DNA from: Apostichopus japonicus
Taxonomy: Eukaryota; Echinodermata; Holothuroidea; Aspidochirotida; Stichopodidae
NCBI RefSeq assembly: GCF_037975245.1
Contig: NC_092568.1
Location: 1,738,001-1,802,000, forward strand
Direction: 5' to 3'
DNA: 64,000 nucleotides
The position numbers and the translations under genes are program-made. This document shows positions 39,501-51,500 of this stretch, one piece after another (position 1 is the first letter of the stretch; every line of letters starts with the position of its first letter). The notes under the pieces were generated by a model. The model was given only the letters and a program-made list of their open reading frames with translations. It made no database searches and was not told the DNA's origin.

Positions 39501-42500
39501 ATCCTTGAATATGCATTTGAAGAAACTAACAGCAAGACTACAACCCCGACAACGACCTCAGCAGTGTTTAAATGATCAAAATACCCAGAAGGCACTTTGT
39601 GCTATAAACTGTGCTGACTATTAAATGTTTGTTTTATTAATAATTATGAATCATGGATTTGGATGATCCAAGGGAATAAATATATAGTCATTAATTAACA
39701 AACAAACAAGAAAGGCACCACAAAAGAAACAAAATGTAAATTTTTGTAGTCAGTAATTAATGGACCTCTAGTAAATGTCTCACTTTAAGACACTTGCGAA
39801 GCAGAGCCCTCCCTCTTTTTTTTTATGTGTGGACTTTACAGTGACAGTGTGATTGATTGTCAATGTTAACCACTGATCAACTGATCAATACTTTTGATCA
39901 CAAAGAGACGTAGAATTAATTCTCTGTATATTTTATACAGGCGTCATCGTTCATCTTTCAAATATCTTAAGCTTGGGGATTTCTTTTTTGTTTTTAATAT
40001 ATTTTTCTGATGATCAAGGATGCGGCAAATGTCAATACATCCTTGCATGACAGTAAATCCTGAAGTGCTAAAGATGAGTGGGGCAAATTTTTGGAAAGAA
40101 GAATTTGCTGTGATAATTGTTTTGTTGTTTTTCCCTCCCTCTAGTTATTCATAAATTTTCATTTATCTAGAAGTATGTAACAAGAGGCTAACTAATAATA
40201 TATCAGCGATTGCGAATTAATTTCATGAGATAACTGAGTTTTCTTGGCATCACTTGCCATGAAGGCAGAGTTATGAAACCAATGGTTGTGTTTTAATAAT
40301 GTGCAGTAGGATTGCACAATGTAATGTAATGTTGTGTAACTTTAACCATGTAATGCAATGTAGTGTGATGTAATATAATCTTGTTGCAATTTAATATACT
40401 ATACTGTAGTATTGTGTAATGTTATAAAACAATTAGTGTAGTGTAGTATAGTGCAATGTAGTGTAATGTGATACTATCTTGTAATGTACTGTAGTATTGT
40501 GTAATGTTTAGTAACATTAGTGTAGTGTTGTGTTATTTAGTGAAGTGTGCAATGTAGTGACATATATGTATAATAATTTTGTTGTAATATACTGTAGTAT
40601 TGTGTAATGTTATATGAAACATTAAAGTAGTGTTGTTTAGTAAAGTGCAATGTAGTGTAATGTGATATTATCTTGTTGTAATGTGATGTAGTATTGTGTA
40701 ATGTTATGAAATATTAGTGTTGTGTAGTAAAGTGCAATCAGGGAGTTGTAATGGAAGTGCAATTTAGTCACATAATGTAATATAGTTTTGTTGTAATGTA
40801 ATGTAGTATTGTGTAATGTTAAGCAACATTAGTGTAGTGCAATGTAGTATAGTGCAATGTAGTGTAATGTAATATTATCTTGTAATGTACAGAAGTGTTG
40901 CGTAGTGTAAATGTAATGGTATTATATTAGTTTTTAATGAAATTTTATTGTTGTGTGGTGAATATTTATGGCACATAACTTACCTTAATGACGAGTTTGA
41001 ATTTCTTTTCTACCCAAACAGGCTGCATCTTATGAGAAGGAGAAACAAGCCTTGAATCGAGAAGTACTGACCTTGAGCCAGAAGTTACTCGACACACGGT
41101 TTGAAATAAATAAACTGGAGGAAAAAAATGTAAGTATATTCTATAAAATGATAGTTAGGGGTCTCTTTTCAAAATATGCTACTGTAAATTCATTTCTCAA
41201 ATTCAGAACTGACTCACATAGTTTATGAATCACAGGTCTTGAATATGTGAAATGAAATTTAACCAGTCAAATAAACAGAATTTGAATGCAGATTTTGCAA
41301 TATGGATCAATTGCAAGATTCAACATTACAGTCATGCCATTTCAACATGAGAGAGCAACATTGCCATAATACTGTTCATCATGAAAACAATAATAATTAA
41401 GGTAATTAGTTCAGTATTGCATAATCTGCTTTCATTCCCGTCATGATATGGCTACTGCAGATTGTATTTTTAAGGAAATGTTTCCGTCAAAATTTCAGCC
41501 AGATGTACGGTAAAGACATCGGGTCATTTTTAGTACACAAGGATTTCTTCATTCTTGATAATTTCTTGTTCAAACATCCTGGCAAGATTTTGAAGGTCTT
41601 CACAGTAAATGTCAGATGCAATCATCCGACGATTCATGAAATGGGTTAAAAGCATTCAACAGCATAAACAGAGAACCAAAGGGGAAAACAAAGTGTAGAG
41701 ACACCTGGACAAATTTATTGGAACGTGAGATGCAATAATGGATATGATGCTTGCTTGTGTATGTAAAAACACATACTGTACTTTGACAACTCGTGTTCCA
41801 CCAATCCAGATCCTCGTCTTCATGAACGACTCACATTTGCCGAATTCATCCAGTTTCGACTTAGGCTGTCGCCGCCAAAGCGTCCAACACTTCCCCTTCG
41901 CCCCAACAACATGAAATGGAAGATGTCGTGCCTCTCATTATTTCGAGCTCTCCAGCTCACAATTTCTGCAGCTAAATGCCCAATTTTCAAGTCGAGAGCA
42001 GATGGGATGGGAGCAATGCACGATGGAGAGGCGGGCGTCTGGTTTATGCTAGAGAAAAGAGAACTTGAAGATCTAGCAATGAGACAGAGGTTGACTAGCT
42101 CCGCTGTGATTCTTCAAAACAGTCATAATTAGCTCGCCTCTTTTCCACCGGTTGATGGAAACTGTCGGCTGTAATACTAGTGTAGTAGAAGAGGAATAAG
42201 ACCGATCTGGCGGTGAAAAGTCTCAAGCCACGAGCACTAGTTAGATCTCTCAGCAGAGGATGAGGGGCTTGCTGAATAATGCTGAAACGACTGTCATGTC
42301 TATTGAGAGCCAAGATGCTTTTACATTTGAATTATGATCAACTCATGCAATAGAATGTCTCTTTTATGCCAAAAAATTTTATTACTCAACTTACGCTTTG
42401 TTCGTTCTCAGAAAAAGGCAAGTTTTCTGCCTATGTGTGCATAGAAAGTTGCTGCATTGGGCAATGTGTAAATTGCTAACCCAAAGTTTGAAAGAGGGAA

Positions 42501-45500
42501 GATGTCGTCTGTGAAATATTTATTCCCTCATACGTTACACTCCATTATTACATCCACAAAATAAAAATAATTCAACGAAAATGATCACTCTGGATATAAA
42601 CCCTATCCTTTACTTTCCTTGGTTGTTAACCGATCATTATTCTTGTTTTATTGGTGGGTAGATTGATCCATCCTCTCTGGCTCCTTTCTACTGTCTTTTT
42701 GGAGCATTTCTTCCATTTGAAGTTAATTAATATCAGACTGTAGGACATAAACTGGGATTTTTACCGTTTTGAGACCATTCAAAGTAATAAAGTCTACACA
42801 TCTTCAGTACCTGTTATTGTGATGTTCTTATGTATGCAGGGGATAGGAGCTGGGGGGGCTTCCTACCCCCCTGTATGTATGTGCATAGTTCATACTAGAC
42901 AATGTGTCGCGACATTACCTCTCTCTTTAAATGTCATCATTATTGGCCCCGAATTTGAGCATTCTAAAACTTGATAGGAGTTTGCACTTTCCTAGAGGCT
43001 CTCTGATCCACCATATTGTTCCCCGACAGTGAGGAGAGTTCAGACTGAGACATGTAAAATGCCTCAGTGACGCAAAGTGCTCTGCATGTTGGTAAAGAAG
43101 TATTAAAATATTTCTTGCAGAAATCTGAGCCACATGCAGTGTCCATTTTTTTAAATTTCTAGCATATTTGGGAGAATATAGTGGATGACCTTTATCTTTC
43201 ATATATTTAACTGCACACCAAGATCAAAGTAAAGCATAATGAAAAGAAAAAAACATATTAAAAGAATATATACAATATGGAGAATGTTAATTTGCATTTC
43301 CAAACCTTAACTGATATACAGAAACATACAGTGAGTTGTATTTCATTTGCGTCTATAAATATCGGCTTTATTCATGCTTCACTTGTTACATTTCAATATT
43401 CCTTACCTTTTGCTTTCTTTTCCCCCCTGCCATACTGATTTTTTCTTTTCTTTTTTTTTTGCATCTGAAAGAGACAGCAATAAGCCTGATATGATTAATA
43501 GTTTCAATTATTTTATTTGATTAATCGCAGCAACGGTACAAGAAAGATTGTGAATTAGCTGTTCAGCTTCTCCAGTGCACTCCTTCAGGGGCCTATCAGC
43601 AACACAAAATCAGCACGGTGAGTAGTACGCCAGTGGACTGTCAATAACATAGAAGCAGTGTATGTTTGGATGTGTGTGGAGGTTAGGGGGAAGGAGTGGG
43701 GGGAGGGGTAGAAATGCACAGTGAGAACTGTTTCTCTCATTGCAGAAATAAATCAACAAACAAACAAGGAATTAAGGAAAAAAATCATTTGTAGTAGCTT
43801 GTTGAATCACAAGGACAATGTTACCTCTTCGGAGCAGAGCTCGTGAGTATCAGGATGTACAAACGTGTTTGTCATTCAGTTCCTATGGCGATCAGGCGGG
43901 ATCTTTCTAGGTGCTCAAGGATGTCGCCGAAGTGAATACCTGCATGTATTATGAAGCCCTTCTTTCTGTTGGTCAGTCTGTGATGTCAGTCAATATTAAA
44001 AAAGGGGTCTGTTTATTATGGTTATGATTGATAATCTAAGATTTTTGAAATTGTAGCGTGTAGGTATCCTCTTGGATGAAGGTAACTAATGGCGGGTGTA
44101 GGTAAATTATGGAAACTTTATTTTTTTTTCTTAGCATGCTGAAATATAGGGGCAATATCAAAAGCTGAAAAACTGAGACTTAATATGAAAGTTTTAGTTC
44201 ACCGCAAAATAAAAAGAATATCTCATTAATTTTGGGGAATTTTAGTGTAGTTGACACAGGACTACTATTTCAATTCTAGGTTTATCATTGCCACTCTACA
44301 ATACATACAGTCTACCACTGTAGAGCACTGTGCGCTATTCTCATACTACCCTTCGCATAGCAGCTAGTCCATGCCTGATCTCTAGTAAGGGATTTACTTT
44401 TCCACGAGTATTCCATGGACGAGATTGTATCCTTCGCATTATTCCGGCTTGCGGACGTCATCATCCTAAAACCTCCCTTCTCCTATGACGGAGATAAACC
44501 CAGAGCCGCTCGGCTCTGATGTTATGAAAGAAACAGCGTGTTGCCCTCTAGTGATATCCAATTGGGAACCTTCGTCGTCAGCTGCGGGTGCCTGGATATT
44601 ATGCATTTAATCAGTGCGTGCCCATCGGGGTTAACACCAACCTGCAAATGACATGTAGCTTTGAGCTGTATTTTATTGGCAAACAGTTGATCACGGTTAA
44701 AAAACCTGTTAGAGCTGGAACGATTCGAAAGCTTATGCAAATGTAAAACCGAGCCAGTTCTGTTTAGACACAGAGAAAACAAGTGTCGGTCGAAGACTCA
44801 CTTCCGCACGAAACTGGTGACACAGTTTCTGTCCGACGTCGTTTGTCACAACAAATTTGGGAGGAAAAAAGAGCTCTTTTGGACCATTGGCTCATTTGTT
44901 GTTTACTTGATCCAGCATTTTAAAGCAGCTGTTTGTGTTTGGGCAACAGCTTTGTGAAACATGCACCGTATTTTGCAAAAAGCAAGATTGCAATTGAGCG
45001 AAAAACGAAAACTTGTCAGTATCGTTGCACTAAGTGAAGAATGAATGAGTATTCCTTGAATTTGGTTCTGAACAATTTCGTCTGTCAGACACGTTTCCAT
45101 TTTAGTGGCACTTACAGACAGACAAAGTTCATTTCCTTGTTTGGGAATTATCATTTCACCGATAATCGGTTTAACAATGAATTGGAAGCGGTAAAATTTC
45201 TAGTAGCCATATTTTTAACATGAAGAAAATGCTGCGTGCAAAGCATAATAAAAAAGGAGAAAAAAGTGTTTTATGTCCTTGAGAACTCTTCTCATAGAAT
45301 CTGTTTTTAATAGCATGCTATGTTTGTGATCCTGTTACAGTACAGTGCTGTTCAAGGTAAAGTTAATGCCAAAACACTTTAACGTCATTGTCAGTGCTAA
45401 TTTTAGTACTTTATCAAATGGGAAAGAAAAGATGATGGAAACCAGTTCAGCAAGCTCCTTTTAGGATTCATGGTGTGAGGTTAACCACAAACAATCCTCC

Positions 45501-48500
45501 ATATCGAACAGTGGACATATCCCACACAGTAATGCTAGTGTCTGTCAAAATTATGTGAAAACTGAATTAGAAACCGAAGCACAAAGACGACATGAAATTT
45601 AAGCACTATGTTTCTTCCTTTGTGTACGGCTGTCTTGAAATCAAACTTTTCTTGAGTAGTTATTTCAGTTTTGACCCAAAAAAAGACAGGGTGCTTTCTG
45701 TGAAACTGTTGGAATCAAATCCTAGACCTAGAAGACAGTAGTTACCTCATTTGTGTATTTGGGTATTCTATGTTTATGTTTTAATTAATAAATGCAATTT
45801 TAAGTAGGAAACTTCTGTTCACTTTCTTCCACCACACCCCCTCCCCCCCCCCCCCACAGCTAAATCAGTGGCAACAACTCTGCTCCATTCTTTGTGTTGC
45901 ACAGTTGACTCTGGAATGATATATACTGTATATCTGCTCATGAAGAGTGTAAGACCAGTTACTGTAGTTCTGTATAGTCCTAATTAAAAAGGTTTAGTTT
46001 GCAGACATGTGTCAAGTGAAGAGATAAAGTTGGCTTTTATTAATGTAGATTTAACCAGGACAGAGACTATTTTTCCTTTATAGCCCCAAACTGACTGCCT
46101 TTTTCTGTTCTTTCAGCTCTTCATTTCATGTACTCCCCCCCCCTCACCCATGTTATTCCCCAGTTACTAAATAAGGACAAATTTGGTAATTGAATCACCT
46201 GTTAAAAAATTATCACTGGCTTCCTATGACTTATATGTTTAAGACATGTAGATCCATAAAGTGTCTTAAAGGACAGAATCCTCCTAACTAATATAGAGAA
46301 GCCATGCAAGCATTTCCCTGTGCCCATGCACTGATTCAAACAAAAACAAGAACTTTCACGTAAATGCAACAAATCTGTTGGTCAGCATTATGACCGGCTG
46401 TAAGCTACAATTCAACTTCATCTTGATATAAAGTCAAGATACGCTATCTCACCATCACTTGACACACTTATAGGACCGGTATCCTGAAGCACTCGGTAAG
46501 AACACCCGACCTCTTGATAAAAAGTAAAAAGGTTAATGCTCAATACAACAGTTTTACTCACCATGCTGTTTGTCCTCGTCAGAGGATACAATCTCTCTCA
46601 ATGCAAACGTTGTAAGTGTATTCAGTAATGGAGATAAGATGGTCAGGCTGTTAAAGGTAAATTTGTTCGGCAAACAGAGTGAAATTATATTGATGAAAGA
46701 GTTATGTAGTTAAACGTTAAAATTGGTGACCTCATTTAAATTAAAAAGGCTCCTAAGAACAGTAGAAATGCATATTCATAGATTTTAGCTATAAAGTTGT
46801 TCAATTTTGCAGTGTTTTTCTTTGATAATGGGTGAAGATTTTGAGTGACACATTTTCTAAAATGGAAAGATTTGAGAAAGATTTGTGGCCTATTTCATCA
46901 CAGAGATTATAATGTGTGATGAAGTCACATGTGACTTCATCAGGAAATAAAGTGACTTGTCACAACTCATTGTCATCCATATTCCTTCTAATCTTTAGCC
47001 TGTTAGACTGAAAAGTTTCAGAAAGTTGTTCTTTTGAGGTTCTAAACCAGCTCAGTTTTCTCTAGAGAAAGCCATATTTTAGTACATTTTAGTAGAATTA
47101 GTACATGCTTGTCTTTATTCTCTGTAACTTTAATATTGGATTAAATGTGTGAAATGATAAAAATAGTGTATGAATAAAACCACAAACATTCAATTACAGA
47201 TTCAGAATTAAGAAGAAATTTAAAGAGACCATTGTTTGACAAGTAAAAAGTAGAAAAGCTCCTCTCTAAATTGATAAATAAAAAAACCCATACATGAATG
47301 ATACTATAATAGATGTTTCTTCTACAATTGCCATCAACCACCCTGCTTCTTTTTTTCTGAATAACATTTATTTTCAAAATTTCAAGACAAATCTCTCCAG
47401 AATGAACAGGCAATCATAGAGTTTTTTTGCCACCTGACAGACATCACAAAACTTACTTCAAATGCATATTTTGAGTCTTTTTATACGGATCCTACTTAGC
47501 AGGTAGCACCATAGAGCTCACTTGCATTCCTAACATCCTCGGCCATATAACATGAACGTATGCATTCATACTAATATTAATACAAAATTTTGCTGGATAA
47601 ATTATTTCCATTTGTGTGACATGGGTACCATGATTACGAAAGTCTCAAAGTGAGTAGAATCGATAAGTTATGCAGACAGAAAATAAATATGTTCGCTTTG
47701 AGCATAACTCTAAAATGCTTTATTTGCATTATTAAAATTGGACATTTGTATGACATAGGTACCATGATTACGAAAGTCTCAAAGTGAGTAGAATCGATAA
47801 GTTATGCAGACAGAAAATAAATACGTTCGCTTTGAGCATAACTCTAAAATGCTTTATTTGCATGATTAAAGTTGGACATGGTTCCTTGATTACTAATTAC
47901 TCAAAGGAGAGTAGCATTGACAAATTATACCGACAGATAATAAAATACATTTGCTTTAGGTTTTTTACTTTTAAGATGCTTATTTTCGTTTCAAGTTTTG
48001 AAATGAATTTTTCAAGATTGATGTAATGGAGAACAAAAATACTATTTAGAAGCTTCCGTGAAGAAGCGACGTCTGGCGGGATAATCCATCAAGCTTGGTT
48101 AATATTTTATTTCAGTTTTCTCTTGTCTTTGTCTTATTTCCTCTCTTTTTTCATTTTTCCTTCTGTTTTGTTTATTTTTCAATTGATAAAAATGACATTT
48201 ACAAGCAGTTAAATGATGTATCTAAGTTTTAGAATATTATAGACCTCTTTAATGGACACACAGAATGAGATTCCCATTTAGTAAAGTGCAGTTTCTTTGA
48301 TTAGTTAAATTGCTTTCTAGCCTTTTATGATGAAAGCTTAAAAAAAAAGAAAATACACTCTTTGTGTGAAAGTGAATTTCACTGTCTCAGTCAACTTAAA
48401 CAAGAAGGAATCAAGCTGACAAAAAAAAATCCCGGTATATTACTGCCTTTAAGCCTCCGTTTACAATATTCATATAAAAACAAGACTATAGGAAAACAGG

Positions 48501-51500
48501 AATGAACATAAATTTGAGAGTGTTCGATCAAAAAGTTCATTAAGCTACATATTCCTCAACAAGCGTCTCCCTCATCTATATACCCAAATATATCACAAAG
48601 GCCGGGTAAAAGCATGAAATTTGACAAATAAGTCTATATATTTTCTATTGATTTATTTATAAGTTCACGGAGAGCAGAGAACAGAAAACGGTCATGTTTT
48701 ACGTGCAGTCGACACATTTTACATGCAGTTTATTAATTGTATGCATGTTCTCCATATATACATTACGTTTAGGGATACGTGAATTCCGCACATCCTTAAA
48801 AAAGTATTTTACCGACAGATTGTGCATGTTTAGATGCATTTGGCATGTAAGACTTTGATGTGCATTTGAGGGAGACTAGGCCCACTTCAAATCTATGTTA
48901 TGTGTCTATACGTGGCCTACAATTCATTTGAATGGGCTGTATGGCAGTGACATACACAGGATTCGATGGGGGGGAGGGGATGAATTGGCAATTTTACCCG
49001 ACTAAATTTTGTTGTGGCATGATCCTTTATGGTCGGCTATACATAGGCAGTTAAAAATTATACCAAAAAAAGGTGTGGCGGGGGGGGGGGTGGTTGAATG
49101 TGACTTATATGATGCAGGGTAGGGTTCTCCTGCAGTCAAGAATTGAAAGATTAGTTGTCAAATGGTATATACATATGTAAATTTGGGCAATAATTAGGTC
49201 TAAATGAAAAGTACTTTTGAATTTTGGAATAATCTTCTGACTGAACATTTCCCCTACTAGCAATGGAGGTGGGGCCTTCCCCCATGCCCCCCCACCTTTA
49301 TGCATGCAACTGTTGTATGTGTATGGCTGTTACATTTCTCCAACATAATATGTCGTCCAGCCTTCCCGTGAATGACTACACTTACAAGAATATTTCTTTG
49401 TTATGAAAGAGAGGAACAGATCCAAATGAAGACCAAACTGCACCTTCTGCTAAAATATACAGAGCTAGGTGAAAGTATGATCGTTAGAAAGACTGACGTA
49501 TACATGGATCCTAGAGGAACCTTCAGAAATATAGAACATGTCTCTTCACGTGTATCCTTGTGGAAGGAGAGTTGGGACTCTGATTGGCATTTTTAACTTA
49601 GGGAGGATCTGTCTCTGTACCATTTTACATAGAGTTTGTATCATCTAACTTAGGGAAGGATCTGTCTCTGTATCATTTTACATAGAGTTTGTATTACCTA
49701 ACTTAGGGAAGGATCTGTCTCTGTACCATTTTACATAGGGTTTTTATTATCTAACATAGGGGAGGATCTGTCTCAGTACCAGTTTACATAGAGTTTGTAT
49801 TATGTAACTTAGGGGAGGATCTGTCTCTGTACCATTTACATAGAGTTTGTATTATGTAACTTAGGGAAGGATCTGTCTCCGTACCATTTTACATAGAGTT
49901 TGTATTATCTAACTTAGGGAAGGATCTGCCTCTGTACCATTTTACATAGAGTTTTAATTATCTAACATTGGGGAGGATCTGTCTCTGTACCATTTTACAT
50001 AGGGTTTGTATTATCTAACTTTGGGAAGGGTCTGCCTCCGTACCAGTTTACATAGAGTTTGTATTATGTAACTTAGGGAAGGATCTGTCTCTGTACCATT
50101 TTACATAGAGTTTGTATTATCTAACTTAGGGAAGGATCTGTCTCTGTACCATTTTACATAGAGTTTGTATTATGTAACTTAGGGAAGGGTCTGCCTTCGT
50201 ACCAGTTTACATAGAGTTTGTATTATCTAACTTAGGGAAGGATCTGCCTCCGTACCAGTTTACATAGAGTTTGTATTATCTAACTTAGGGAAGGATCTGT
50301 CTCCGTACCATTTTACATAGAGTTTGTATTATCTAACTTAGGGAAGGATATGTCTCTGTACCATTTTACATAGAGTTTGTATTATCTAACTTAGGGAAGG
50401 ATCTGTCTCTGTACCATTTTACATAGAGTTTGTATGATCTACTGTAACTTAGGGAAGGGTCTGCCTCCGTACCAGTTTACATAGAGTTTGTATTATGTAA
50501 CTTAGGGAAGGATCTGTCTCTGTACCATTTTACATAGAGTTTGTATTATGTAACTTAGGGAAGGGTCTGCCTTCGTACCAGTTTACATAGAGTTTGTATT
50601 ATCTAACTTAGGGAAGGATCTGCCTCCGTACCAGTTTACATAGAGTTTGTATTATGTAACTTAGGGAAGGATCTGTCTCCGTACCATTTTACATAGAGTT
50701 TGTATTATCTAACTTAGGGAAGGATATGTCTCTGTACCATTTTACATAGAGTTTGTATTACCTAACTTAGGGAAGGATCTGTCTCTGTACCATTTTACAT
50801 AGAGTTTGTATTATGTAACTTAGGGAAGGGTCTGCCTTCGTACCAGTTTACATAGAGTTTGTATTATCTAACTTAGGGAAGGATCTGCCTCCGTACCAGT
50901 TTACATAGAGTTTGTATTATGTAACTTAGGGAAGGATCTGTCTCCGTACCATTTTACATAGAGTTTTTATATCTAACTTTGGGAAGGGTCTGCCTCAGTA
51001 CCAGTTTACATAGAGTTTGTATGATCTAACTTAGGGAAGGGTCTGCCTCCGTACCAGTTTACATAGAGTTTGTATTATGTAACTTAGGGAAGGGTCTGCC
51101 TCCGTACCATTTTACATAGAGTTTGTATTATCTAACTTAGGGAAGGATCTGCCTCCGTACCATTTTACATAGAGTTTGTATTATCTAACTTAGGGAAGGG
51201 TCTGCCGCAGTACCAGTTTACATAGAGTTTGTATGATCTACTGTAACTTAGGGGAGGATCTGCCTCCGTACCAGTTTACATAGAGTTTGTATTATGTAAC
51301 TTAGGGGAGGATCTGTCTCCGTACCATTTTACATAGAGTTTGTATTATCTAACTTAGGGAAGGATCTGCCTCCGTACCATTTTACATAGTTTGTTTTTTG
51401 GGCTGTTGCAGTTAAAGGAAAAATTAGAAACTGTCAATGAAATTACTCATCCATTAAAAATTACCTAGCTAAGTAAAAGACTTGACGTCGTGGTAACAAT

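Larger units (their letters stand above)
30394..41021 (+). other. intron of the BEGAIN/TJAP1-like gene (10.6 kb)
   Basis: Bounded by gtgagt and tacccaaacag. It contains the ~112-bp, 140-bp and TAATG-type repeats listed below, a 12-base G tract near 33970 and (GAT)n at about 34972. Frames up to 131 codons (for example 32072-32467 minus) show no recognisable protein. Confidence 0.85.

Noticed and set aside
41911-42313. Opposed 72-codon frames in a GC-richer patch of the third intron
   Set aside because: No family resemblance and no splice sites in a useful phase; the flanking exons join perfectly without it.
49595-51390. CRISPR-like regular repeat
   Set aside because: The units are contiguous 53-bp tandem copies with no spacers, in an animal intron.
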